In this document: positions 36,048-45,036 of the stretch, in pieces
How the letters are laid out: every line of letters begins with the position of its first letter
Position numbering within the stretch: position 1 is the first letter of the stretch
Assembly: GCF_002252565.1 (NCBI RefSeq)
Contig: NZ_NPML01000029.1
Coordinates: 248,001 to 312,000 of the forward strand
Direction: 5' to 3'
Source: Petroclostridium xylanilyticum
Lineage (GTDB): Bacteria > Bacillota > Clostridia > SK-Y3
Length of the DNA stretch: 64,000 nt
Notes under the pieces: generated by a model
What the model saw: only the letters and a program-made list of their open reading frames with translations
What the model was told of the DNA's origin: nothing
Databases searched by the model: none
Made by a program: the position numbers and the translations under genes

Positions 36048-36572
36048 GTGGGCATTGTGGAAGAAATCCTAAAGGAAATTTTGAATAAAATTTCTGGCTT
36101 GGAACAAAGATTTGATGGCCTAGAACAAAGATTTGATGGCCTAGAACAAAGATTGGATGGCCTAGAACAAAGATTTGATGGCCTAGAACAAAGATTGGAT
36201 GGCCTAGAACAAAGATTTGATGGCCTAGAACAAAGATTTGATGGTCTAGAACAAAGATTTGGCGGCTTGGAGCAAAGAATTGATGGTCTGGAACAAAGGT
36301 TTGGCGGCTTAGAGCAGGAGGTTGGGGGACTAAAACAGGAAGTTGGAGACTTAAAGCAGCAAGTAGATGATAGGTTTAGAGAGGTTAATGCACGTTTGGA
36401 CAAGCTGGATAAGAACATGCAGGCAGTTTATGAACAGGTGGCGGATAATACAGAGCGGCATACAGAAACAATGGAAAAACTTACGCAGATCGAACGGGCT
36501 GTAGATTTTTTAGCAAATAAGGAATTTGAGAATGAAAAAGAAATATTCTTTATTAAACGCAGGATGGGATAG
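36048..36572 (+). CDS. Heptad-repeat coiled-coil protein
   Basis: A 174-residue, highly charged protein. After a short start (VEEILKEILNKIS) come 13 consecutive heptads at about residues 17-107, the first ten being GLEQR-(F/L/I)-(D/G), then a less regular coiled coil to about 150 and a basic end FFIKRRMG. The pattern predicts a long parallel coiled coil. GTG at 36048 follows AGGAAAGGGG. Similar proteins with GLEQR/LEQR repeats are common in Clostridia and of unknown function. The gene is monocistronic and is ended by a hairpin at 36580. Confidence 0.82.
   Translation: MGIVEEILKEILNKISGLEQRFDGLEQRFDGLEQRLDGLEQRFDGLEQRLDGLEQRFDGLEQRFDGLEQRFGGLEQRIDGLEQRFGGLEQEVGGLKQEVGDLKQQVDDRFREVNARLDKLDKNMQAVYEQVADNTERHTETMEKLTQIERAVDFLANKEFENEKEIFFIKRRMG
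36096..36368. repeat. 21-base tandem repeats encoding heptads
   Basis: Thirteen in-frame 21-base units. The first eight are almost identical at DNA level (GGCCTAGAACAAAGATTTGA type), with a 42-base higher-order unit where units 3 and 5 carry TTGGAT instead of TTTGAT. Units 9-13 are diverged. The near-identity of the first half shows recent unit amplification. Confidence 0.92.
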
Positions 36573-36579
36573 ATGTGAT

Positions 36580-36605
36580 AAGGCAGTGGTTTTATTCACT
36601 GCCTT
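36580..36605. terminator. Shared terminator hairpin
   Basis: AAGGCAGTG (36580-36588) pairs with CACTGCCTT (36597-36605), followed by TAAAATTT. It lies between the coiled-coil gene and the convergent dehydrogenase gene, whose stop codon touches it, and could serve both. Confidence 0.6.
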
Positions 36606-37828
36606 TAAAATTTAAAAGCGACCTTAAGACATTCATTGTTCTTTTTATCAATAGCTGTCCTTATACCCTGCCTATAATCATCGATTCTAAAGATATGGGT
36701 GACCATATTTCTTACATCAAGTTTTCTGTCCCTTAAAAAATTCAAGGCAATTTTATAAGCCTTTTCTGTTTTTCCGTCTTGGTAAAGTTCTGTGCTATAA
36801 TACATGGAACCGGTTACTTTCAATTCTTTAAACCATACAGGAGTCCAATCTACTTTTTTAGGGTAGCTGGCCAATCCCACCAAAATCATGGTTCCTCTGG
36901 CACGGGTAAATTTCAATGACTCATCTATCGATGAAGAAGAACCAACGCAATCAAAAACTTTATCGAATCCGCCCAGCATAAACCGTTTGCCCAGGATAGG
37001 CTGATATAATTCGCCATTGGTAATTTTCTTGAATTCATCATAATAATCCGTATTTCTGGTGTATATAATTCTATCTGCTCCCATTTTCTGCGCTATTTTT
37101 CCTTGAAAAGGGTATTTTGCCATAACTGTAATATCACATTTGCTTCCTAAAGCACGTATACAGCCAATCACCAGCAATCCTATCACTCCGCTGCCCACAA
37201 CCAATACTTTTTCATTATCGCCAGGGAAATTATTCATTACCGGGTGTAAGGCGGAACAGATGGGATCTATCATTACTGCTTCTTCATTTGTTACATGATC
37301 AGGAACCTTATACAGATGGGACTGGTGGGCAACATAGTATTCTCCCCAGCTTCCACCCGTATCCCTGCAGAACCCAATACTGATTCCCGGAGCAACAGGC
37401 GGTTTAGTAATGTTTTCACATAAAGAATAGTTTCCCTTTTCACAGTTTGTACACGGTTGGGAGACTTGTCTGGTGTCACAGGATAGCAAAGGATCTGCCA
37501 CCACCCTATCTCCAATGTCAAATCCCTTTACATTTTTTCCTTTTTCTACAATAATGCCAAGGTTTTCATGCCCTATTACGAAAGGAAAAGATACAAAGGG
37601 AGATGTAGAAGGACTATCATGCAATAGTATCATATTTAAATCGCTTCCACAGATGCCGCCGTAAAGGGTTTTAATTTTTACCCAATCTTCACTGGGCAAA
37701 GCAGGAGCGTCAATTTCTTTTAATGCAATGCAGGATAGGGGAGAATGATAAAGGTCTTTATGGATGGCTCCCAATACCATTGTTGTCAAATACTTTGGAA
37801 TAGATGCATCAAACACAACTGCTTTCAT
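36605..37828 (-). CDS. Zinc-dependent alcohol dehydrogenase (MDR superfamily)
   Basis: A 407-residue medium-chain dehydrogenase. It has catalytic zinc ligands in GGICGSDLNM (about 57-66) and GHENLG (about 85-90), a structural zinc cluster in CDTRQVSQPCTNCEKGNYSLC (four cysteines near 115-135), and a Rossmann fold VVGSGVIGLLVIG (about 211-223). ATG at 37828 follows AAAGGAGG. Substrate unknown; a secondary alcohol, polyol or threonine-type substrate is possible. A small gene lies 13 bases upstream on the same strand. Confidence 0.87.
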   Translation of the reverse strand: MKAVVFDASIPKYLTTMVLGAIHKDLYHSPLSCIALKEIDAPALPSEDWVKIKTLYGGICGSDLNMILLHDSPSTSPFVSFPFVIGHENLGIIVEKGKNVKGFDIGDRVVADPLLSCDTRQVSQPCTNCEKGNYSLCENITKPPVAPGISIGFCRDTGGSWGEYYVAHQSHLYKVPDHVTNEEAVMIDPICSALHPVMNNFPGDNEKVLVVGSGVIGLLVIGCIRALGSKCDITVMAKYPFQGKIAQKMGADRIIYTRNTDYYDEFKKITNGELYQPILGKRFMLGGFDKVFDCVGSSSSIDESLKFTRARGTMILVGLASYPKKVDWTPVWFKELKVTGSMYYSTELYQDGKTEKAYKIALNFLRDRKLDVRNMVTHIFRIDDYRQGIRTAIDKKNNECLKVAFKF

Positions 37829-37841
37829 CAAAGTGCCTCCT

Positions 37842-38048
37842 TTAGAACTCAGAGTCGGGAACCCCTTCAAGAATTTTTACCACTTTAAACTTCTTTTTAT
37901 TTTTCATTTCATATTCTTCAAACTCTTTTAGAGCTTCATATAAAGAAGTTGCTTTATCAGAAGCAAAAAGTAAAGTATATGTTTTTGGTTTTTCATCGTG
38001 CTGGAAATCTTCATAACCCATAAAATAAAACTTAGCGTTTGTTTTCAT
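37842..38048 (-). CDS. Small conserved-looking hypothetical protein
   Basis: A 68-residue acidic/basic soluble protein beginning MKTNAKFYFMGYEDFQHD, with EALKEFEEYEMKNKKKFKVV in the middle. AGGTGA lies before ATG on the minus strand. It is 13 bases upstream of the zinc dehydrogenase gene and is probably co-transcribed with it. I recognise no family; its regular codon use and signals suggest a real gene. Confidence 0.6.
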   Translation of the reverse strand: MKTNAKFYFMGYEDFQHDEKPKTYTLLFASDKATSLYEALKEFEEYEMKNKKKFKVVKILEGVPDSEF

Positions 38049-38271
38049 AGAATCACCTGCTTATTTACTACTATGATATTATTTTAAAACATTCTAAGTG
38101 AGAATGTAATTGTGATAATACATCAAACTTATATCATATTTTTAACAAAAATGTAGAGAAATAGACGTGATTAAGACAATATTTATGCAATATTACCATT
38201 TTTTTAGCGACTTGCCTGCTATATGAAACACACTAAAAACATTACATACGGGCACGTAAGAAGGAATACGG

Positions 38272-38296
38272 CTTGGGGACGGTTCGTCTGTCGCAT
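38272..38296 (+). repeat. REP-like GGGGACGGTTC element, copy 2
   Basis: CTTGGGGACGGTTCGTCTGT followed by CGCAT matches the element at 62997 and the reverse form at 16106. It lies in the 402-base spacer 38049-38450, whose other recognisable content is the nadA promoter. Confidence 0.7.
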
Positions 38297-38374
38297 TTCT
38301 GGCCAGTCGTGTAAAATACTTAGTGTGTTCTATATAATATAACATATTATTAAAGCGTCTTGGATAATTTAACA

Positions 38375-38429
38375 TTGAAATATAACGCAAAGTGTTATAT
38401 TATAGTATATACATGTGTAAATACATGTG
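38375..38429 (+). promoter_or_regulatory. nadA promoter and candidate NAD-repressor operator
   Basis: TTGAAA (38375-38380), 17 bases, TATTAT (38398-38403). The spacer holds the palindrome TATAAC-GCAAAGT-GTTATA. The start region holds ACATGTGTAAATACATGTG (38411-38429), a pair of ACATGT half-sites. Firmicutes usually control nad operons through the repressor NiaR; either palindrome could be its site, which is inferred from position only. Confidence 0.5.
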
Positions 38430-38450
38430 AATAGACAAGGGGAGTTTATT

Positions 38451-39356
38451 ATGAAGGAAATCATAAATAGGATAGAGTGCCTAAAAAGACAGAAAAACGC
38501 GGTTATCCTGGCGCATAACTATCAGATTCCGGAAGTACAAGATATTGCGGATTTTGTAGGAGATTCCTTTGCGCTTAGCAAGAAAGCAAAAGAAATGACA
38601 TGCGATATAATTGTGTTTTGTGGAGTCCATTTCATGGCTGAGAGTGCAAAAATTTTAAGTCCGGAAAAAACTGTGTTATTGCCTGCCCGGGATGCGGGAT
38701 GTCCTATGGCTGAAATGATAACTGCTGAGGATGTGGCAGAGTTAAGAAAACAATACCCCGATGCAGCAGTAATTTGTTATGTAAATTCTTCAGCAGAAGT
38801 GAAGGCAGTTAGTGATATATGCTGTACTTCATCCAACGCATTAAAGGTGGTACGGTCGGTGCCTAACAGAAGAATTATTTTTATTCCTGATGAGAATTTG
38901 GGAAATTATGTAGCACAGCAGGTTCCGGATAAAGAAATAATCTTATTCAATGGTTTTTGCACAACTCATAAAAGGGTAAAGGTAGATGAGGTAGATGCAG
39001 CAAAGAGGGTGCTGCCAGATGCAAAACTGCTTATTCATCCTGAATGTACACCAGAAGTTGTTAAAAAAGCTGACTTTGTGGGAAGTACTGCACAGATCAT
39101 AGATTATGCAACCAACTCCGATGACAAAGAATTTATTATTGGCACCGAACAAGGGATTATGCATTGGCTGCAAAAAAATAATCCCGGCAAGAAATTCTAT
39201 CTTCTTTCACAAAAACTAATATGCCCAAACATGAAAAAGACAACACTGAAAGAAGTGCTAAATTCTTTGGAGAATATGACATATGAAATAAAGCTTAGCC
39301 AAGAGGAAATAAGCAGGGCATATAGCTCTCTTAATAAAATGTTAAATGTAGGCTAA
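38451..39356 (+). CDS. nadA: Quinolinate synthase
   Basis: A [4Fe-4S] enzyme condensing iminoaspartate with dihydroxyacetone phosphate to quinolinate. The 301 residues contain [20 protein letters not shown] (about 16-35) and the three cluster cysteines, in [16 protein letters not shown] (about 57-72), [11 protein letters not shown]-type sequence (about 124) and [10 protein letters not shown] (about 196-205). ATG at 38451 follows AAGGGGAG. First of nadA-nadB-nadC, though a 222-base repeat-bearing spacer separates it from nadB. Confidence 0.96.
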   Translation: MKEIINRIECLKRQKNAVILAHNYQIPEVQDIADFVGDSFALSKKAKEMTCDIIVFCGVHFMAESAKILSPEKTVLLPARDAGCPMAEMITAEDVAELRKQYPDAAVICYVNSSAEVKAVSDICCTSSNALKVVRSVPNRRIIFIPDENLGNYVAQQVPDKEIILFNGFCTTHKRVKVDEVDAAKRVLPDAKLLIHPECTPEVVKKADFVGSTAQIIDYATNSDDKEFIIGTEQGIMHWLQKNNPGKKFYLLSQKLICPNMKKTTLKEVLNSLENMTYEIKLSQEEISRAYSSLNKMLNVG

Positions 39357-39366
39357 GTATGTTATC

Positions 39367-39408
39367 TATATATAACACTAAATATATAACACTAAATATA
39401 TAACACTA
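39367..39408. repeat. Three 14-base tandem repeats (AATATATAACACTA)
   Basis: TATATATAACACTA, AATATATAACACTA and AATATATAACACTA follow each other directly after nadA. The TATAACACT core is also present (inverted) as AGTGTTATA in the nadA promoter spacer at 38391-38399. Confidence 0.75.
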
Positions 39409-39432
39409 AGTATGTTACATTATTGTTATTTT

Positions 39433-39502
39433 GTTCACGGTTCACAGTTCTCAGTTCACAGAAATTAGCCAAGAAAATCCTGTGAACCGTGAACTGTGAA
39501 CT
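39433..39502. repeat. GTTCAC-rich dispersed repeat, family A, short copy
   Basis: GTTCACGGTTCACAG at the left and CTGTGAACCGTGAAC at the right form a perfect 15-base inverted repeat around about 33 bases, followed by a further TGTGAACT. It lacks the ATTATATATTTACTG flank of the long copies. It lies between nadA and nadB. Confidence 0.78.
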
Positions 39503-39578
39503 AAAATAGACAATGTAAAGTACTTAGTAATACTTATATAGATTAAAAGGTTAATAAATAATTTTAGGAGAGAGAGCC

Positions 39579-41135
39579 GTGAGAAGATTTGCATTCTATG
39601 GTAAAATAGAAGCATTAGAAAAGGTTTATTGTGATGTTGTAATCATAGGAAGTGGAATTGCCGGACTTTATACTGCATTCAATATTGATGGCAAATTGTC
39701 TTGTACTGTTTTGTCCAAAGGGAAAATAGACGGCTGCAGTTCGTATCTTGCACAGGGGGGGATTGCGGCAGTGGTGCAGGATGATGATAAGTTTGAACTT
39801 CATTATAATGATACGTTATATGCCGGTGCAGGAATATGTAACGCAGAAGCTGTAAAAGTACTTGTAAGTGAAGGACCGCAGGATATTCAGAGGCTGATAT
39901 CTGCCGGGGTTCATTTTGATGCTGATGATAGCGGCCGTTTGCACGCAACAAGGGAAGGCGGACATACAAAAAACAGAATTCTCCACTGCGGAGGAGATTC
40001 TACAGGCCGGGAAGTTGAAAAAACACTTTTTTCTCTTGTTGCAACCAAATCAAATGTAACTTTGAAAGAGAATACTTTTTTAGTTGATATTGTTACCCAT
40101 GAAGGAAAGGCTGCCGGGGTAGTAGTATATGATGAGGGTTATAAATTATATATATCACCCAATGTAGTGATATGCTCGGGTGGGATCGGGCAGGTTTATA
40201 AATATACCACCAACCCTGCAGGGGCAACAGGGGATGGAATCGCAGCGGCAATAAGAGCCGGAGCCCGGGTTGAAAATATGGAGTTTGTGCAGTTCCATCC
40301 TACCGCTTTATTTCATCAGGGTACAGGTGAGAGATATTTTCTTATTTCCGAAGCGGTTAGAGGGGAAGGGGGAATATTACGGAACCAGAGGGGCGAGCGC
40401 TTTATGCCTGCGCGGCATCCTATGGGAGACCTGGCGCCAAGGGACATTGTAGCCAGGGAAATATTCAGGGAAATCAGAAAAAGTAGTATTCCCTATGTTT
40501 ATTTAGATATCACTTCCAAGTCCCAGCAGTATCTTTCACAGCGTTTTCCAACCATATACAAGGAATGCGAAAGACGGGGGATAGATATGGCCAAGCAGTT
40601 TATCCCGGTGTGTCCGGTACAGCACTATTTTATGGGAGGGATCAGGACAGATTTAAATGGAATGAGTAGTATCCCAGGATTATATGCATGCGGGGAAGCT
40701 GCATGCACAGGAGTACATGGGGCAAACCGCTTGGCAAGCAACTCATTGCTCGAATGTTTAGTTTTTGGGAGAAGATGTGCAGAGCATATCAACGGTACCC
40801 AGCGGGATATGCCGGACTATCCGGTAAACTTTGAAGAAAAGTATGAATATAAAGAAATAAATGTTTCTGACATAAAAGAAAAGATAAAAGATACCATGAA
40901 TGAAAAGGGAGGTATTATCAGAAATAAAAAAGAGCTTGAGACAGGATTGGAAGTAATAGATGAAATATTACTGCAGCTTCAAAATATATATTTACCTACA
41001 CAAGAGCACATAGAAATATTTAATATGGCTATAGTAGCACAACATATACTGGCTGCGGCATTGAAGAGAAAAGAATGTATAGGAGCTCATTATAGAGATG
41101 ATGTTATAAATCATGAGGAGGTTAAAATATGTTAA
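39579..41135 (+). CDS. nadB: L-aspartate oxidase
   Basis: A flavoenzyme oxidising L-aspartate to iminoaspartate for NadA; in an anaerobe fumarate is a likely electron acceptor. The 518 residues carry the FAD dinucleotide fold VVIIGSGIAGLYTAFN (about 20-35), SSYLAQGGIAAV (about 54-65), VEKTLFSLV, MEFVQFHPTALF (about 233-244), PRDIVAREIFREI (about 287-299) and GANRLASNSLLECLVFG (about 380-396). GTG follows AGGAGAGA. It overlaps nadC by 7 bases. Confidence 0.96.
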   Translation: MRRFAFYGKIEALEKVYCDVVIIGSGIAGLYTAFNIDGKLSCTVLSKGKIDGCSSYLAQGGIAAVVQDDDKFELHYNDTLYAGAGICNAEAVKVLVSEGPQDIQRLISAGVHFDADDSGRLHATREGGHTKNRILHCGGDSTGREVEKTLFSLVATKSNVTLKENTFLVDIVTHEGKAAGVVVYDEGYKLYISPNVVICSGGIGQVYKYTTNPAGATGDGIAAAIRAGARVENMEFVQFHPTALFHQGTGERYFLISEAVRGEGGILRNQRGERFMPARHPMGDLAPRDIVAREIFREIRKSSIPYVYLDITSKSQQYLSQRFPTIYKECERRGIDMAKQFIPVCPVQHYFMGGIRTDLNGMSSIPGLYACGEAACTGVHGANRLASNSLLECLVFGRRCAEHINGTQRDMPDYPVNFEEKYEYKEINVSDIKEKIKDTMNEKGGIIRNKKELETGLEVIDEILLQLQNIYLPTQEHIEIFNMAIVAQHILAAALKRKECIGAHYRDDVINHEEVKIC

Positions 41136-41962
41136 ATATAGGCATGGTAGATGAAATCATTTCAAAAGCGTTGTCTGAAGATATTGGTACAGGAGATATT
41201 ACCACCGCAAGCACTATACCGAAGGATCAAAAAATAAGTGGGAAATTTATAGCAAAAGAAGCCGGTGTTATATGCGGGCTGGAGGTAGTAAAAAAAGTAT
41301 TTGAAAAGATAGATGGGGAAATCATTATGATTCCTCATGTAACTGATGGAGAGAGGGTAAATAAAGGGGATTTGATTGCAGAGATAAAAGGCCCGGCGGT
41401 AGGTGTTCTGACTGGAGAACGGGTGGCACTTAATTTTCTTCAAAGATTATCCGGGATTTCTACTAAGACTGCACAGTTGCTTGAAGAGGTCAAAGGAACA
41501 AAAGCAAAAATTACTGATACAAGAAAGACTACCCCAGGCCTTAGGGTGTTAGAAAAATATGCAGTAAGAGTAGGAGGAGGGGTCAATCACCGGTTTAATC
41601 TTTCCGATGGTATATTAATAAAAGATAACCATATCAAGGCTGCCGGAAGCATAACAAATGCAATTGCTGCAGCGAGAAAAAATGCTCCTCATACTTTAAA
41701 AATAGAAGTAGAGGTGGAGAGTATGGAACAAATAGAAGAGGCACTGGAGGCAGGAGCAGACATTATCATGCTGGATAATATGGGCACGGAAGAGATGAAG
41801 AAAGCAGTCGCCAGAATTAATGGCCGTGCATTGGTTGAGGCCTCCGGAAATATGGGTGAAAAAGATTTAAGAGAAGTTGCCGATACAGGGGTGGACTTAA
41901 TTTCCGTTGGTGCATTAACCCACACCGTAAAGGCGATGGACATAAGTTTAAGGTTTGAATAA
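41129..41962 (+). CDS. nadC: Nicotinate-nucleotide pyrophosphorylase (carboxylating)
   Basis: Converts quinolinate and PRPP to nicotinate mononucleotide. The 277 residues contain EDIGTGDITTAS (about 17-28), LTGERVALNFLQRLSGIST (about 94-112), DTRKTTPGLRVLEKYAV (about 130-146), GGGVNHRFNLSDGILIKDNH (about 149-168) and IMLDNM (about 215). ATG lies in the end of nadB after GAGG. This completes the de novo NAD set. Confidence 0.96.
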   Translation: MLNIGMVDEIISKALSEDIGTGDITTASTIPKDQKISGKFIAKEAGVICGLEVVKKVFEKIDGEIIMIPHVTDGERVNKGDLIAEIKGPAVGVLTGERVALNFLQRLSGISTKTAQLLEEVKGTKAKITDTRKTTPGLRVLEKYAVRVGGGVNHRFNLSDGILIKDNHIKAAGSITNAIAAARKNAPHTLKIEVEVESMEQIEEALEAGADIIMLDNMGTEEMKKAVARINGRALVEASGNMGEKDLREVADTGVDLISVGALTHTVKAMDISLRFE

Positions 41963-42125
41963 ATAAAATTTTTTTCCTCGCTTGCAATCATCCGGCAGCA
42001 TCTGGACAGGCAAAATATTGAATACTTCTATCAATTGCCTGATAATATATGGAATATTTCAGATTCTATGATTTCATCACTGATATAAATATGATAAATA
42101 ATATTAGAAATGGAGAGTGTAACAT

Positions 42126-42347
42126 ATGGAATTTGTGGTTGACTGTCTGGGAGATATCTGTCCTATTCCAAGTATTAAGGCATATGAAAAATTTAAAGCA
42201 ATTAATAAGAATGATACGATAAAGATTATTACGGATCACAGCTGCTCTTGTAAAAACATAATAGAAAGGTTTCAGAACCTAAATTGTATAATTTCTCAGA
42301 CAGAACCAATCCCCGGCGTATGGGAAATCTATATCACTAAAACCTAG
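42126..42347 (+). CDS. TusA/SirA-family sulfur carrier-like protein
   Basis: A 73-residue protein of the TusA/YeeD/YedF family, small persulfide carriers. The motif DCLGDICPIPSIKAYEKF (about 5-22) has the conserved CPxP cysteine; a second Cys pair (HSCSCKNI, about 38-45) is in the C-terminal half. GGAGAG precedes ATG. It is convergent with the LysR gene and close to a second TusA-like gene and two YeeE-like membrane proteins, which suggests a shared sulfur-trafficking job. Confidence 0.88.
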   Translation: MEFVVDCLGDICPIPSIKAYEKFKAINKNDTIKIITDHSCSCKNIIERFQNLNCIISQTEPIPGVWEIYITKT

Positions 42348-42354
42348 GTTCGTT

Positions 42355-43260
42355 TTAGCAAAAGCTTTCCCTGCCGTATTTTTTTATGTATTCAATAAAA
42401 CTGTTTACATATTTTTCTTTTTCCTTAGCTTTCTGATATATCATTGAAAACTGGCACGTAAGTTCAACATCTTTAAGATATATTATTTTCAATATCCCGG
42501 CGTACAGTTCTTTTTTTACTGAAACATAGGGAAGGACTGCCATGCTTTGACCAGCTATTACAGATGATTTAATGGATTCGATAGATTCCAGTTCTATTTC
42601 TACATTTAATTCTGCAGGTTTTATTCCAATTGAGCTTATAGCTTCGTTAAAGACTTTTCTAATGCTGCAGATATTAGGTGTTAGTATAAGGGGCAGTGGT
42701 TTTAGCTGATGTAGACCAATTTCATGAATATGACTAAACTTAGAGTTGACGGCACATACAAGGACAAGCTTGTTTTCAGCTATCGGGTCACAAGCTATAT
42801 TAGGTACATTTGTATATCCCTCAATAAAGCCTAAATCGGCGGTTTTATTCTGAATATCAGTTATGACACTGTCAGTATTGGTGCTTTTAACAGATATTTT
42901 TACATCATTGTGCTGTTTTTTGTAAATATACAGGGTGCAAGGAAGAGAATACAGGGCAACACTGGCGCAGGAAGAGATTTTTATCTCATGAATATTTGAT
43001 TTTTGCAGCACAGAGAGCTCGTTATTCATGTTTTCATAAAGAGATAAAAAAGTTTCTGCATACTTATAGACGATTTTACCTGCTTCGGTTAGATTTACCC
43101 CTTTATTGCTTCTAATAAGCAGCTGAGTACCAATATTTTTCTCCAGTGCTTTCAGCTGCTGGCTTAGTGCTGACTGGGTAAGGTGCAAGGTCTTTGCAGC
43201 TTGAGATACGCTACTTAATAAAACGGTTTGGTAAAAGGATTTCAAATACTCAATATTCAC
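42355..43260 (-). CDS. LysR-family transcriptional regulator
   Basis: A 301-residue regulator with an N-terminal winged HTH, SQAAKTLHLTQSALSQQLKA (about 17-36), and a LysR substrate-binding domain (about 88-290). GTG at 43260 lies 10 bases after GGGAG; a TTG two codons upstream is the alternative. It is divergent from the yeeE-tusA-yeeE-trxB-like genes, which it probably controls, perhaps in response to a sulfur compound as CysB/CysR-like LysR proteins do. The effector is unknown. Confidence 0.9.
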   Translation of the reverse strand: MNIEYLKSFYQTVLLSSVSQAAKTLHLTQSALSQQLKALEKNIGTQLLIRSNKGVNLTEAGKIVYKYAETFLSLYENMNNELSVLQKSNIHEIKISSCASVALYSLPCTLYIYKKQHNDVKISVKSTNTDSVITDIQNKTADLGFIEGYTNVPNIACDPIAENKLVLVCAVNSKFSHIHEIGLHQLKPLPLILTPNICSIRKVFNEAISSIGIKPAELNVEIELESIESIKSSVIAGQSMAVLPYVSVKKELYAGILKIIYLKDVELTCQFSMIYQKAKEKEKYVNSFIEYIKKYGRESFC

Positions 43261-43525
43261 AAGCAATTTTCTCCCTTCAATGGCATATTGCTACAAATAC
43301 ATTATATCTCTTTACTTGATTTATATCAATTAAATTATTATTTATAGATAAATAATAATTTAATTGATATTTTTATTAGTTTTTTTGCTAATATTAAATA
43401 GTCTAATGCAGTATTAATATATCTAATGACTTTTCTGGTATGTTTTCATGTATAATAAAAATGTAAATGTACTTAAGTGCGCACGAGTATGTTATTATTT
43501 TAACAATTATTTGGGGGGTGAAAGT

Positions 43526-44227
43526 ATGGTAGAGGTATCCACCACGACATCAATTAGAAGGCCAGCAAGAAAGATTAAAAAAAACCAGCTGCCTTATGGA
43601 ATTATTTTACTAGTCGTTCTTGTTGGAATAGGTATAGGTTTAGCAGCAGTTTCAACAAAGGTAGCAACGTTCTGGGTTTTTGGTATCGCTTTTGGCTTCA
43701 CACTTCAAAGAGCACGGTTCTGTTTCACAGCTTCTTTACGTGATCCGATGCTCACAGGGAGCACATCTCTTACAAGGGCGGTTATTATTGCATTTGTGAT
43801 AGCAACTATAGGTTTTACGGCAATCCAATACGCTGCAGTTTCCAAAGGAGCTCCGCCACCAGGAAATATAAGCCCTGTAGGTATTCACATAGTTATTGGT
43901 GCCACTATGTTTGGTATTGGCATGGTTATTGCGGGAGGATGTGCTTCCGGTACTTTAATGAGAGTTGGAGAAGGCTTTGCTATGCAGATGCTTTCACTGG
44001 TGTTCTTTTGTATAGGATCATTGTGGGGGGCTCATGATTTTGGTTGGTGGAAGACAGTTTCCATTTCAAAATCTAAGCCTGTGTTTCTTCCAGATATTTT
44101 CGGATGGATGGGTGCGCTGTTTATACAGTTGATTGTATTAGGTGCGTTGTATATTTTAGCGGACTGGTTTGAAAACCGCAAAAGAATGAAAGAAAATTTA
44201 GAGAATAATAATTCAACGAAAGGATGA
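43526..44227 (+). CDS. YeeE/YedE-family membrane protein (first half-transporter)
   Basis: A 233-residue membrane protein of the YeeE/YedE sulfur-transport family. Segments at about 20-45, 50-70, 84-105, 118-140, 148-170 and 190-215 are hydrophobic. The conserved cysteine motifs are QRARFCFTASLRDP (about 59-72) and GGCASGTLMRVGEG (about 134-147). In TsuA, the characterised thiosulfate importer, such cysteines line the path. ATG at 43526 follows GGGGGGTG. A TusA-like gene follows 5 bases on, then a second half-protein. Confidence 0.88.
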   Translation: MVEVSTTTSIRRPARKIKKNQLPYGIILLVVLVGIGIGLAAVSTKVATFWVFGIAFGFTLQRARFCFTASLRDPMLTGSTSLTRAVIIAFVIATIGFTAIQYAAVSKGAPPPGNISPVGIHIVIGATMFGIGMVIAGGCASGTLMRVGEGFAMQMLSLVFFCIGSLWGAHDFGWWKTVSISKSKPVFLPDIFGWMGALFIQLIVLGALYILADWFENRKRMKENLENNNSTKG

Positions 44228-44232
44228 TTTAA

Positions 44233-44460
44233 TTGGCTGAATATAAATTAGACTGTTTAGGGGAAGCTTGTCCCGTACCTTTGATCAAAACACAGAAGAA
44301 AATTGCAACATTAAATATAGGAGATGTACTTGTCGTACATATTGATCATAGCTGTGCAATGAAGAATGTACCTGAATGGGCCAGAAAAGAAGGGTATAAC
44401 GTTGAACTGGAAGAGGTAGATGACGGAGAATGGGAAGTGTATATTGAAAAGACAAAATAA
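44233..44460 (+). CDS. TusA/YeeD-family sulfur carrier-like protein
   Basis: A 75-residue protein with the family motif DCLGEACPVPLIKTQKKI (about 7-24), including the CPxP cysteine expected to carry a persulfide. A second cysteine lies in DHSCAMKNVP. The start is TTG after AAAGGATG. It sits 5 bases after the first YeeE-like gene and directly before the second, which matches the TsuA-TsuB (YeeE-YeeD) pairing where the TusA-like partner is needed for thiosulfate uptake. Confidence 0.9.
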   Translation: MAEYKLDCLGEACPVPLIKTQKKIATLNIGDVLVVHIDHSCAMKNVPEWARKEGYNVELEEVDDGEWEVYIEKTK

Positions 44461-44496
44461 AAGTATTTGTTAGATATTATAACTGGGGGGGACAGC

Positions 44497-45030
44497 GTGA
44501 AGATTCAGGAGAATATTTATTATAAAAAATTTTTGAAGGATCCTTGGTCCTACACGGCAGGAGCAGTTATACTGGCTTTGCTGAATATTACTCTGTTTGC
44601 TTTTTCAGGAAAGCCCTGGGGTGTTACGACAGCTTTTTCGTATTGGGGAGCATGGGTTTATCAAACACTTGGTGGGAAAGTAAATGATTGGGTGTATTTT
44701 AACAATACTGCTCATGGGAAGGCGCTTGCCGAAGGTTTTATGGCAGATGCCGGTTCATGGCAAAACATTGGAATCATACTAGGAGCCTTATTAGCTACTC
44801 TTTTAGCATCTCAATTTAAATTCAAAATGATTAAATCATACAAACAGGTTATAGCAGCAATACTTGGAGGATTGCTAATGGGGTATGGCGCTAGAATTGC
44901 TTTTGGATGTAACGTTGGGGCATTTTTCAGTGGCGTTGCATCTATGTCTCTGCACGGATGGGTATATACTGTATTTATTTTTGCAGGTGCATGGATTGGA
45001 AGTAAGCTTCTGGTTAAATATTTTATGTAA
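44497..45030 (+). CDS. YeeE/YedE-family membrane protein (second half-transporter)
   Basis: A 177-residue membrane protein with about four hydrophobic segments (about 19-38, 81-98, 112-133, 145-170). The YeeE motif AFGCNVGAFFSGVASMSLHG (about 138-157) holds a conserved cysteine. It starts at GTG after GGGGGG. Together with the first half-protein and the TusA-like gene between them it would reconstitute a full-length YeeE-type sulfur importer. A strong hairpin follows. Confidence 0.87.
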   Translation: MKIQENIYYKKFLKDPWSYTAGAVILALLNITLFAFSGKPWGVTTAFSYWGAWVYQTLGGKVNDWVYFNNTAHGKALAEGFMADAGSWQNIGIILGALLATLLASQFKFKMIKSYKQVIAAILGGLLMGYGARIAFGCNVGAFFSGVASMSLHGWVYTVFIFAGAWIGSKLLVKYFM

Positions 45031-45036
45031 TATATT

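Noticed and set aside
35948-36418. 156-codon minus-strand frame rich in SNLCSRP repeats
   Set aside because: It is the antisense shadow of the plus-strand heptad repeats. The plus strand has the ribosome binding site, GTG start and a sensible coiled coil.
38193-38390. 65-codon minus-strand frame upstream of nadA
   Set aside because: It is made of the REP element and promoter sequence; no start signal and no protein-like composition.
39360-39410. Tandem repeats after nadA as a CRISPR-like array
   Set aside because: Units are 14 bases, contiguous and without spacers, so they are simple tandem repeats.
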